A DNA stretch of 47,971 bases from Muribaculaceae bacterium. Lineage in GTDB: Bacteria > Bacteroidota > Bacteroidia > Bacteroidales > Muribaculaceae. The translations under genes were made by a program, and so were the position numbers. Position 1 is the first letter of the stretch, and each line of letters starts with the position of its first letter. The stretch covers positions 19,578 through 67,548 of the forward strand of contig JAMPII010000001.1 of assembly GCA_023662835.1 (NCBI GenBank). The letters are read 5' to 3'. Below the pieces are notes generated by a model that made no database searches, was not told the origin of the DNA, and worked only from the letters and a program-made list of their open reading frames with translations. This document shows positions 1-8,073 of this stretch, one piece after another.

Positions 1-59
1 CATTTTCTTCGCTCGCCAGCGCCTGCAGCAAACTCTAAAGGACTATCGTTGATGCTCAT
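1..59 (-). CDS. 5' end of an unknown gene (partial)
   Basis: An ATG on the minus strand at 59-57 opens a frame that runs off the left edge of the window, giving about 19 residues (MSINDSPLEFAAGAGERRK). A purine-rich GGGAG lies a few bases upstream, a plausible ribosome binding site. Too little is visible to name a family. The call rests only on the open frame and the Shine-Dalgarno-like sequence. Confidence 0.4.
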   Translation of the reverse strand, partial: MSINDSPLEFAAGAGERRK

Positions 60-125
60 ACTCCCTCACAACCTGATTCAAGCATTTAAAGATATTGTTT
101 CAACATACAATTTCAAGATAAAAAA

Positions 126-186
126 GATTGGTTTTAGAAAAGAAATATGATTGGTTTTAGATGATTGTTATAATATTTGATTGGTT
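126..186. repeat. Direct repeats GATTGGTTTTAGA
   Basis: GATTGGTTTTAGA occurs at 126-138 and 149-161, 23 bp apart, and its first eight bases GATTGGTT recur at 179-186. The spacer lies between a minus-strand gene start (59) and the EamA transporter, so the repeats could be same-face protein-binding sites for either gene. No clear TAnnTTTG promoter was found here. Confidence 0.5.
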
Positions 187-282
187 AATCTTTGTTGCCG
201 CGATGGCAATGCCACTCTTACTAATTCAATGTCTAATGGTAATGAATCTTTGACATAATCTTTCTATGGAAACTTACACCCG

Positions 283-315
283 CGGACGGCTGGCCAACAA
301 TTGCCTAGTCGTCCG
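283..315 (+). promoter_or_regulatory. Leader hairpin before the EamA transporter
   Basis: CGGACG (283-288) pairs with CGTCCG (310-315), and GGC (292ff) with GCC further inside, giving an interrupted stem followed by a T-rich stretch. It lies 36 bp upstream of the preferred start codon. It could be a weak terminator or attenuator, or simply leader structure. No known riboswitch consensus was recognised. Confidence 0.35.
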
Positions 316-350
316 TGTTCTTTATTATGACTATATACTCTGTTACTCAC

Positions 351-1301
351 ATGAACAACAACCTCTCAACATCGAATCAATTGCGCGGCAACATGTTCAT
401 CCTAATTGCCACAATCTTTTTCGGCATAAATTTGCCGGCTCAGAAAATTCTTATCCCTCAATGGCTATCGGCAATCGACATGGTCGTACTGCGCATTGCC
501 GGTGCCACTCTGCTTATCTGGCTCACCTCGCTCATGGTTAAATGCAAACCCATCGAGAAAGGCGACCGCCTTACAGTTTTTCTCAGCGGAGCCGTATTTT
601 TATTTTTGTTTCTCTATCTGTTCGCGCTGTCGCTACGCTACGGCTCTGCCATCGACATCTCTATAATCATGACCCTGCCAGCAATGTTTGTTGTGGCCAT
701 AAACGCAATCTTCTTCCATCATAAGATAAACGCCCTTGAAGTAGCCGGACTACTGGTTGCCTTTGCCGGAGCCGTTGTCGTGATTCTATCGCAAGGTAAT
801 CGAGGTGGCTCGCAAGCCTCAAACCCGCTGCTGGGCGACATGTTGGCGCTAGGCAGCGCCCTCTGTTACGCTCTTTATCTGATTTTTAGCGGAAAGGTAT
901 CCGGAAAATACAAACCCATCACACTAATGCGGTGGATATTCTTAGCAGCGCTGCTACCGGCAGCAGTATTTGTTCCCTCGCTGCTACACGCCCCCTTGGT
1001 GGCTCACGGTTCAGCTCAAGCTTGGGGCTACACTGCATTCGTAGTCATACTGGCAACATACGCCGCCTACATCTTAATTCCACCAGCCATAAAACTAATT
1101 GGCAGCGAGATTGTTGGTCTATATCAGTATCTGGTACCGGTAATAGCAATTATTTGCTGTCTGATTCTGAAACTCGAACGCCTTCAATGGGATCAGCCAT
1201 TGGCAATATTGATAATAATTGCCGGCGTATGGATGACCAACAACGCCAAAACAAAACTGAATAATACCAATACGGCGCCTAAAAATCGCGGTCGATTATG
1301 A
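351..1301 (+). CDS. EamA/DMT-family inner-membrane transporter
   Basis: A polytopic protein of about 316 residues with roughly ten hydrophobic segments arranged as two EamA repeats, typical of the drug/metabolite transporter superfamily. These inner-membrane permeases export or exchange small metabolites, and the substrate cannot be told from sequence. ATG 351 (MNNNLSTSNQLRG) is preferred because it lies just before the first membrane helix. ATG 327 and GTG 315 are in frame, but the latter falls inside the leader hairpin. The 3' end overlaps the convergent polyprenyl synthase gene by 23 bp. Confidence 0.85.
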   Translation: MNNNLSTSNQLRGNMFILIATIFFGINLPAQKILIPQWLSAIDMVVLRIAGATLLIWLTSLMVKCKPIEKGDRLTVFLSGAVFLFLFLYLFALSLRYGSAIDISIIMTLPAMFVVAINAIFFHHKINALEVAGLLVAFAGAVVVILSQGNRGGSQASNPLLGDMLALGSALCYALYLIFSGKVSGKYKPITLMRWIFLAALLPAAVFVPSLLHAPLVAHGSAQAWGYTAFVVILATYAAYILIPPAIKLIGSEIVGLYQYLVPVIAIICCLILKLERLQWDQPLAILIIIAGVWMTNNAKTKLNNTNTAPKNRGRL

Positions 1302-2253
1302 AGCTGAACAACAACGCAAAAGCCTGACGTGCTTCCGAATCAGGAAACGCCGACAAAATAGCCATAGCCTCGTCGCGTAACTTACACATTATATTATAAG
1401 CATAGTCAACGCCACCGGCTCTGCGCGCGTAATCGATAAGCAATTTAATTTCATCCTGGCAAAGCTCCGGGCGATCAATAAGCTCGTTCATTGCCTCACA
1501 CTCAGCCATATCGCTGCGCTTCAGCGCATACAACAGCGGCAGAGTCACTTTACCTTCACGCAGGTCATTGCCCGAAGGTTTGCCCGTGTTTCCGCCGTCG
1601 AAATAATCGAAAATATCGTCGCGTATCTGAAAGCAAAGCCCTAGCAACCGAGCAATCTCGCGTATCTTCTCCTTCCCCTCGCCCGAAGCGCCCGACGTGA
1701 TTGCGCCCATGTCGACACAGGCCATAAACAACGATGCCGTTTTACGCTCTATAATAGAAAAATACGCATCTTCCGAAAGCTGGTGAGAACGCGCCTTGTC
1801 AATCTGGTCGATTTCGCCGAGCGACAGCGTACGACCCAGTTGGGCTATAATCTCTACACAATCCTTCGAGCCGGTTTGCAAAGCCATTTGAAGCGACGAC
1901 GACACAAAATAGTCGCCTACAAGAACTGCCACATGATTATCCCACACAGCATTGATTGTCGGCACATTACGGCGCTCCGTCGTCAAATCGATCACATCAT
2001 CATGGATAAGCGTAGCATTGTGAAGCATCTCGATTGCCGCCGCGCTCGCTATTGTCGACTGCGTTATGCTTCCCAGCAGCTTGGCGCTCAACAGTACAAG
2101 TATTGGCCGTATTTGCTTCCCTTTGGTTTTAAGATAGCTATCCACTATCTCGTTCATCAAGGGATTTGATGCCTGCAAGCCCCGGCGTATATTACGGTTT
2201 AACTCATCAAGTTCGGGTGCTATCGATTTGCGTATGTCGTCGAAACTTGTCAT
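1279..2253 (-). CDS. ispB: Polyprenyl (octaprenyl-type) diphosphate synthase
   Basis: A trans-prenyltransferase of 324 residues, normal length for the family. It elongates farnesyl or geranyl diphosphate with isopentenyl diphosphate to make the quinone side chain. Both aspartate-rich motifs are present: HDDVID near residue 85 and RDDIFDY near residue 215. The GKQIRP substrate-binding stretch is near residue 45. The gene is monocistronic, divergent from polA and convergent with the EamA transporter. Chain length (octaprenyl or other, for menaquinone) cannot be fixed from sequence, so the symbol is a family-level assignment. Confidence 0.88.
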   Translation of the reverse strand: MTSFDDIRKSIAPELDELNRNIRRGLQASNPLMNEIVDSYLKTKGKQIRPILVLLSAKLLGSITQSTIASAAAIEMLHNATLIHDDVIDLTTERRNVPTINAVWDNHVAVLVGDYFVSSSLQMALQTGSKDCVEIIAQLGRTLSLGEIDQIDKARSHQLSEDAYFSIIERKTASLFMACVDMGAITSGASGEGKEKIREIARLLGLCFQIRDDIFDYFDGGNTGKPSGNDLREGKVTLPLLYALKRSDMAECEAMNELIDRPELCQDEIKLLIDYARRAGGVDYAYNIMCKLRDEAMAILSAFPDSEARQAFALLFSFIIDRDF

Positions 2254-2272
2254 GTAGTGAATTTTGATTCTG

Positions 2273-2280
2273 CAAAATTA
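2273..2280 (-). promoter_or_regulatory. -7 box for the polyprenyl synthase gene
   Basis: Read on the minus strand this is TAATTTTG, matching the Bacteroidetes TAnnTTTG -7 element, 20 bp upstream of the start codon. No good -33 TTTG was seen at the usual spacing. The divergent polA start lies 80 bp away, and its own promoter was not recognised. Confidence 0.5.
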
Positions 2281-2359
2281 GTAAAAGTTGTAATTTTTAT
2301 ATATTTTTATCCGCATTTTCTTTAATCCTACAGAAAGTGCTTTTCAAAATACATCACCT

Positions 2360-5128
2360 ATGGAAACAGAAAAAAAACTGTTTTTACTCGACGCCTACGC
2401 CCTAGTGTACCGCGCCTACTACGCCTTGATACGCGCCCCGAGAGTAACCTCAACAGGCTTCAACACATCGGCAATTTTCGGCTTTGTCAACACCCTGCAG
2501 GAACTGCTGAAAAATCAGCAGCCAACCCACATTGCCGTATGCTTCGACCCACACGGGCCTACATTCCGCCACGACGCATACCCCGAATATAAAGCTCAAC
2601 GCGACAAACAGCCCGAAGATATCACCCGTTCAATTCCCATTATCAAACAAATCATCGAAGCCTACGGCATTCAAACCGTAGAAGTAGCGGGCTACGAAGC
2701 CGACGATGTGATCGGAACCCTTTCACGTCGCGCCCAGGCCGACGGTTTCACCACATACATGATGACGCCCGACAAGGACTATGGCCAGCTGGTCACCGAC
2801 CGCGTGTTCATGTACAAACCTGGTCTTAAAGGCAGCGAAGTCGAAATTCGACGGCCTAAGGAGATTTGCGAGAAATTCGGAATAGCCTCACCACGTCAGG
2901 TAATCGACATACTTGCCTTGGAAGGCGACACTGCCGACAACATCCCCGGCTGTCCGGGCGTCGGACCCAAAACAGCAGCCTCGCTCATCCAGCAATGGGG
3001 CTCGGTCGAAAACATGCTCGAGCACATAGGCGAAATCAAAGGCGCCGTTCAAAAGAAATTGGCCGACAATTCCGAACAGATTCTATTCTCAAAATTTCTG
3101 GCAACAATATGCACCGACGCGCCGGTGAACGTTACGCCCGAGCAGCTGGTATGCCGCCAACCCGACTACGCCAAACTTACCGAGATTTTCACAGAGCTGG
3201 AATTCAGACAACTGATTAAACGGTTGCCAACCGCAAAAACCGAGCAGGCTCCAGCAGAAAAACAACCGGCCAACGGCTATGTAGCTTCATCATTGTTCGA
3301 CATACCCGACCCTACTGCCGAAACAGCACCGGCTACCCACGTCCGCTATGATACACAAACAGCAACCTACTCCGCGGCAACAGCCAAAGATATCGCCACC
3401 GCTGCCGCTGCAAAAACCGTTGGCGTGGCCGTATATGCCGTCGGCGAGGAAGACATGACAGCAAAATGGCTAGGCCTTGCAATTTCCACCGCAACTGCAA
3501 AAGCATTCTACATCACCATTCCAGCCTTCCAAGCCGATCGCCGTGCACTTATAGAGCAACTGACCCCCCTGTTCACAGGTTCCAGCGCCCCATTAATCGT
3601 TTGCCATGACGTAAAACGCCTTATAACACTACTGCGACGCGAATCGCTGGTAATGACAGCACCCTACTACGACACATCCGTCGCCCACTATCTGCTCGAA
3701 CCGGAAATGAACCACGCCCTCGCTCGCGTTGCTGCAGCCAAACTAGCCTATGACACAATCGATTTCACCGCCGACACCGACCGCGTGCGCCGACGAGGTC
3801 AGCCAATTCCTTCGGGCGAAGAATCTGTTCGCGTCGGTGAGGCTGCCGACATAACCCTACGCCTCTACCCCGTGCTCAACGCCGAAATAAACAGCCAGGG
3901 CCTTCAAAAACTCATAACCGACATCGAGCTCCCACTGGTGCGCGTTCTAGCATCAATGGAATGGGACGGCGTGCGCGTCGACATGCCCACTCTCGCCCAG
4001 CTGCAACGCAATTTCACAGCCCGCCTGAACACCATGGAGCAGGAAGCCTATCGCTTGGCCGGCGTACAGTTCAACATTGCCTCACCATCCCAAGTTGGCG
4101 AGATACTTTTCGGACGACTGGCGCTCGATCCCAAGGCCAAACGCACAAAAACCGGTGGCTACTCAACAACCGAGGAGATTCTCGACAAATACCGCGATGC
4201 GCATCCATTAGTAGGCTTGATACTCGAAATCAGAGGGTTGCGCAAACTTCTGTCAACCTACATCGAGGCTCTGCCGCAACTCGTAAATCCCGCGACCGGC
4301 AAAATCCACACCACCTACAATCAAACCCTCACCGCAACCGGACGCCTTTCGTCGGCCAATCCAAACCTGCAAAACATTCCCGTACGCACCGACGACGGAC
4401 GCGAGATTCGCCGAGCTTTCATTCCCGACAACGGCCACCTGATGCTAAGCGCCGACTATTCCCAGATTGAGTTGCGCGTGATTGCCGATATCAGCCACGA
4501 CCCGGAAATGACGCAAGCCTTCTTATCCGACACCGACATCCACCGCTCAACCGCAGCAAAAATCTATCATGAGTCGCTCGACAGCGTGACCCCCGAACAG
4601 CGGCGCCGCGCAAAAACCGCCAACTTCGGAATCATATACGGAATTTCGGCTTTCGGACTCGCCCAGCGGCTGCGCATCCCTCGACATGAAGCCAAAGAGC
4701 TGATTGACGGATATTTCCGCACTTATCCCCACATACAAAACTACATTGAAAGCGCTATCGAATCGGCTCGCGAAAAAGGCTACGTAACCACGATTGCCGG
4801 ACGCAAACGCATGCTCCCCGACATCAACTCCCGCTCTGCCGTGATGCGCGGCTATGCCGAACGAAACGCCGTCAATGCTCCTATACAAGGTTCGGCCGCC
4901 GACATCATAAAGCTGGCTATGGTGAACATCTACAACGAGTTTAACCGTCTGGGGCTAAAATCAAAAATGATTATTCAGGTTCACGACGAACTTGTGTTCG
5001 ATGTCATCCCCGATGAGCTTCCCATCGTGCAGCAAACCGTTGTCAGGCTCATGACCGAAGCCCACAAAGGCACGGTTCCGATGGAGGTAGCAGCCGGCGT
5101 TGGCGCAAACTGGCTTGAAGCCCACTGA
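2360..5128 (+). CDS. polA: DNA polymerase I
   Basis: A 922-residue protein with three regions. The N-terminal 5'-nuclease (about 1-290) opens with LLDAYALVYRAYYA. A 3'-5' exonuclease-fold domain spans about 330-520. The C-terminal family A polymerase has motif A DYSQIELRV near 698, the O-helix RRAKTANFGIIYG near 750, and VHDE near 875. It fills gaps and removes RNA primers in replication and repair. The exonuclease domain looks degenerate: the usual DxE is absent at the expected position (VGVAVYAVGEED, about 353-364), although a YYDTSVAHYLL segment resembling Exo III remains near 435. Proofreading is therefore probably lost. RecO follows after 8 bp. Confidence 0.96.
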   Translation: METEKKLFLLDAYALVYRAYYALIRAPRVTSTGFNTSAIFGFVNTLQELLKNQQPTHIAVCFDPHGPTFRHDAYPEYKAQRDKQPEDITRSIPIIKQIIEAYGIQTVEVAGYEADDVIGTLSRRAQADGFTTYMMTPDKDYGQLVTDRVFMYKPGLKGSEVEIRRPKEICEKFGIASPRQVIDILALEGDTADNIPGCPGVGPKTAASLIQQWGSVENMLEHIGEIKGAVQKKLADNSEQILFSKFLATICTDAPVNVTPEQLVCRQPDYAKLTEIFTELEFRQLIKRLPTAKTEQAPAEKQPANGYVASSLFDIPDPTAETAPATHVRYDTQTATYSAATAKDIATAAAAKTVGVAVYAVGEEDMTAKWLGLAISTATAKAFYITIPAFQADRRALIEQLTPLFTGSSAPLIVCHDVKRLITLLRRESLVMTAPYYDTSVAHYLLEPEMNHALARVAAAKLAYDTIDFTADTDRVRRRGQPIPSGEESVRVGEAADITLRLYPVLNAEINSQGLQKLITDIELPLVRVLASMEWDGVRVDMPTLAQLQRNFTARLNTMEQEAYRLAGVQFNIASPSQVGEILFGRLALDPKAKRTKTGGYSTTEEILDKYRDAHPLVGLILEIRGLRKLLSTYIEALPQLVNPATGKIHTTYNQTLTATGRLSSANPNLQNIPVRTDDGREIRRAFIPDNGHLMLSADYSQIELRVIADISHDPEMTQAFLSDTDIHRSTAAKIYHESLDSVTPEQRRRAKTANFGIIYGISAFGLAQRLRIPRHEAKELIDGYFRTYPHIQNYIESAIESAREKGYVTTIAGRKRMLPDINSRSAVMRGYAERNAVNAPIQGSAADIIKLAMVNIYNEFNRLGLKSKMIIQVHDELVFDVIPDELPIVQQTVVRLMTEAHKGTVPMEVAAGVGANWLEAH

Positions 5129-5136
5129 CTTATAAC

Positions 5137-5862
5137 ATGGATTCAACTCTGATTCACGGCATAGCCCTCCGCACCGTACGCTACAACGAACGCAACGACA
5201 TACTGTCGCTCTACACGGCCGAATTAGGACGCATGTCGGTGCTGGTTTCAGCCGGCACCTCTGCAGCCACGCGCCGCCGTCGCGCCCTCACAATGCCGCT
5301 GAGCCTGATTGAATGTGTGGTTCGCAACCGTCCCGGTCGCGAACTAAGCCCCATTCGCGACCTACGCCCCACTCTCCCACTGCCGATGCTCCACAGCGAT
5401 CCCGTACGCATATCCATAGCTATGTTCATGGCCGAAATACTCTGGCATGTGCTCCCCGAAGGCGATGCCGACAAAGGATTATGGCGTTTTCTGGCCGACG
5501 CCATCGCATTTCTCGACGCCACACACAACAGCATCGCAAACATCCACCTGGCAATGCTCATGGGTATGAGCCATTTCCTGGGCATAGCCCCCGACTCATC
5601 CACCTACCGGCCCGGTCGAGTTTTCGACATGGCCGGTGGACGATTCCTAGATTCCCCTCCGATAGCCCACAATCACTGGCTGGAGGCCTCCGATGCCGAA
5701 GCACTGAACTCGCTCCAACGAATAACATTAACCAACTCCCACCTCTTCACCATGAGCCGCGCCCAGCGACAACGCGCCCTTGACCTCACCCTGCAATACT
5801 ACACTCTCCACTACGCCCCACTGTCCCGTTTACAGTCGCTCGACATTCTCCGAAATCTTTAG
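5137..5862 (+). CDS. recO: DNA repair protein RecO
   Basis: A 241-residue protein with the RecO layout: an N-terminal OB-fold (ALRTVRYNERNDILSLYTAELGRMSVLV) and a helical C-terminal part ending in the family-typical YYTLHYAPLSRLQSLDILRNL. RecO loads RecA onto SSB-coated DNA in the RecFOR gap-repair pathway. The zinc-binding cysteines found in some RecO proteins are not evident. It starts 8 bp after polA and is probably co-transcribed with it. The 332 bp that follow contain no gene, only the pckA promoter and leader. Confidence 0.9.
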   Translation: MDSTLIHGIALRTVRYNERNDILSLYTAELGRMSVLVSAGTSAATRRRRALTMPLSLIECVVRNRPGRELSPIRDLRPTLPLPMLHSDPVRISIAMFMAEILWHVLPEGDADKGLWRFLADAIAFLDATHNSIANIHLAMLMGMSHFLGIAPDSSTYRPGRVFDMAGGRFLDSPPIAHNHWLEASDAEALNSLQRITLTNSHLFTMSRAQRQRALDLTLQYYTLHYAPLSRLQSLDILRNL

Positions 5863-6079
5863 AACCTGTCCATAAAGCCGGATAATTTTAGTTAAATAGC
5901 TACAATCCAATCAACTTTTCCATCGATTCTATTGTATCTCAATTATCCCTCGGCCTACCAAATGCGGCTCTTGCCGAAGCTAGGAACTGCTACATTTTTT
6001 TGACCCGCCCGTTAAGTTAAAAAATGTTCATTAAGGAAATATTTCTTTATTTTATTACTCTCTCTCTAAAAAAAGGTAT

Positions 6080-6087
6080 TACCTTTG
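6080..6087 (+). promoter_or_regulatory. pckA promoter -7 box
   Basis: TACCTTTG matches TAnnTTTG exactly. Transcription would begin near 6094 and give a leader of about 100 nt. The -33 region is T-rich without a clear TTTG. The rest of the recO-pckA spacer (5863-6079) shows no gene and no convincing terminator. Confidence 0.65.
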
Positions 6088-6194
6088 CATCAGCATTCAA
6101 GTCGGAGCCTATGACAACTCACTTATAACATAGAGTTCACAAGAAACCGCCAAGAAAGTATATATTTAAACTACAATATTAAAGCTACAAAACA

Positions 6195-7799
6195 ATGAGC
6201 AAACTCGATCTTACCCAGTATGGTATCACAGGTACCGTTGAAATTGTTCACAACCCTTCCTATGAAGAGCTGTTCGTAGAAGAAACTCTCCCATCGCTCG
6301 AAGGTTACGAAAAAGGCACAGTAACCGAACTCGGTGCTGTTAACGTTATGACTGGTGTTTACACCGGCCGCTCGCCCAAGGACAAATTCATTGTCATGGA
6401 TGAAACATCGAAAAACACCGTATGGTGGACTACCGAAGAATACAAAAACGACAACAAGCCCGTTACCGAATCAACTTGGAACGCAGTTAAGGAACTCGCC
6501 GCTAAGGAACTCTCAAATAAAAAACTTTATGTTGTCGACGGATTCTGCGGCGCCAACAAGGACACACGAATGGCCGTACGCTTCATCATGGAAGTTGCCT
6601 GGCAGGCTCACTTCGTTACAAACATGTTCATTCGCCCGACAGCCGAAGAACTCAAAGAATTCAAACCCGACTTCGTTGTTTACAACGCTTCAAAAGCCAA
6701 AGTTGAAAACTACAAAGAACTTGGCCTGAACTCAGAAACAGCTGTTGTTTTCAACCTCACATCACGCGAGCAGGTTATCCTAAACACCTGGTATGGCGGC
6801 GAAATGAAAAAAGGTATGTTCTCAATGATGAACTACTACCTTCCGCTCAAAGGTATCGCATCAATGCACTGCTCTGCAAACACCGACCTCAACGGCCAAA
6901 ACACCGCAATCTTCTTCGGTCTGTCAGGAACAGGCAAAACAACCCTTTCAACCGATCCCAAACGTCTGCTCATCGGCGATGACGAACATGGCTGGGACGA
7001 CAAAGGAGTCTTCAACTTCGAAGGCGGCTGCTACGCCAAGGTTATCAACCTCGACAAAGATTCCGAACCCGACATCTACAACGCCATCCGCCGAAACGCG
7101 CTCCTGGAAAACGTCACTGTTGATGCCGAAGGCAAAATCGACTTCGCCGACAAGAGCGTAACCGAAAACACACGCGTTTCCTACCCCATCGAACATATCG
7201 AAAAAATTGTACGCCCAATCTCGGCTGGTCCCGCAGCAAAGAATGTTATCTTCCTGTCGGCCGACGCATTCGGCGTGCTTCCCCCCGTATCAATCCTCAC
7301 ACCCGAACAAACTAAATATTACTTCCTGAGCGGATTCACCGCCAAGCTTGCCGGCACAGAACGTGGCATCACAGAACCAACCCCCACATTCTCAGCTTGC
7401 TTCGGTCAGGCATTCCTTGAACTCCACCCCACAAAATACGCCGAAGAACTCGTTAAGCGCATGAACCAGAGCGGAGCAAAAGCATATTTGGTCAACACCG
7501 GCTGGAACGGAACGGGCAAACGCATCTCAATCCGCGACACACGCGGCATCATTGATGCAATTCTCGACGGCGCCATCCTGAAAGCACCGACAAAGAAACT
7601 CCCAATTTTCGATTTCGAAATCCCCACACAACTCGACGGCGTGGCTACAGAAATACTCGATCCCCGCGACACATACACCGACCCCACACAATGGGAAGAA
7701 AAAGCAAAAGACCTTGCAGGCCGTTTCATCAAAAACTTCAATAAATACACAAACAACGCCGCCGGCGCTGCGCTCGTTGAAGCTGGCCCCAAACTCTAA
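6195..7799 (+). CDS. pckA: Phosphoenolpyruvate carboxykinase (ATP)
   Basis: A 534-residue ATP-dependent PEPCK of normal family length. It interconverts oxaloacetate + ATP and PEP + CO2 + ADP. In Bacteroidales it typically runs in the carboxylating direction, feeding the succinate fermentation branch. Visible motifs are the RSPKDKF substrate loop (~59), the Walker-like [11 protein letters not shown] (~244), the metal-binding IGDDEHGW (~262) and the NTGWNGTG region (~435). It is monocistronic, with its own promoter at 6080 and a terminator at 7821-7855. Codon use is strongly biased (AAC, GAC, GTT), as in highly expressed genes. Confidence 0.97.
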   Translation: MSKLDLTQYGITGTVEIVHNPSYEELFVEETLPSLEGYEKGTVTELGAVNVMTGVYTGRSPKDKFIVMDETSKNTVWWTTEEYKNDNKPVTESTWNAVKELAAKELSNKKLYVVDGFCGANKDTRMAVRFIMEVAWQAHFVTNMFIRPTAEELKEFKPDFVVYNASKAKVENYKELGLNSETAVVFNLTSREQVILNTWYGGEMKKGMFSMMNYYLPLKGIASMHCSANTDLNGQNTAIFFGLSGTGKTTLSTDPKRLLIGDDEHGWDDKGVFNFEGGCYAKVINLDKDSEPDIYNAIRRNALLENVTVDAEGKIDFADKSVTENTRVSYPIEHIEKIVRPISAGPAAKNVIFLSADAFGVLPPVSILTPEQTKYYFLSGFTAKLAGTERGITEPTPTFSACFGQAFLELHPTKYAEELVKRMNQSGAKAYLVNTGWNGTGKRISIRDTRGIIDAILDGAILKAPTKKLPIFDFEIPTQLDGVATEILDPRDTYTDPTQWEEKAKDLAGRFIKNFNKYTNNAAGAALVEAGPKL

Positions 7800-7820
7800 C
7801 CCAATCCCTTACAATCATAA

Positions 7821-7855
7821 TAGGAACGCTCAGCCATGGGCGTTCCTATTTTTAT
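7821..7855 (+). terminator. pckA intrinsic terminator
   Basis: TAGGAACGC pairs with GCGTTCCTA around a short loop and is followed by a T-rich stretch. It lies 21 bp after the pckA stop and isolates pckA from the arabinose operon. Confidence 0.85.
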
Positions 7856-7882
7856 TTCAGCAAACAACCACACAGGGCGCAC

Positions 7883-7911
7883 CATATAAGTGTAAAAGCT
7901 ACACTTATATG
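7883..7911. promoter_or_regulatory. Palindromic operator candidate for AraR
   Basis: A perfect 12-bp inverted repeat, CATATAAGTGTA (7883-7894) and TACACTTATATG (7900-7911), separated by five bases. It occupies the -33 region of the promoter whose -7 box is at 7928-7935, and the operon encodes a Nudix-type AraR. Position and symmetry suggest the AraR operator. The palindrome GTTTTAAAAC (7911-7920) abuts it. The assignment to AraR is inferred from context. Confidence 0.65.
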
Positions 7912-7927
7912 TTTTAAAACATACATA

Positions 7928-7935
7928 TAAATTTG
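7928..7935 (+). promoter_or_regulatory. Arabinose operon promoter -7 box
   Basis: TAAATTTG matches TAnnTTTG. Transcription would begin near 7942, leaving a 5' leader of about 130 nt before the symporter gene. No TTTG is present at the -33 position, which instead holds the right arm of the palindromic operator, as expected for a regulated promoter. Confidence 0.65.
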
Positions 7936-8073
7936 GATACCACTGAATTGCTAACTAATTTTACGTTTGGTAGCAACCCTACTTACACAATCATGAAAAA
8001 CCGATAGTGTATATTAGATACCCAAACACCCCAATTCAAACATTCCCTCATAACAAACCAATAACTCAGTATC

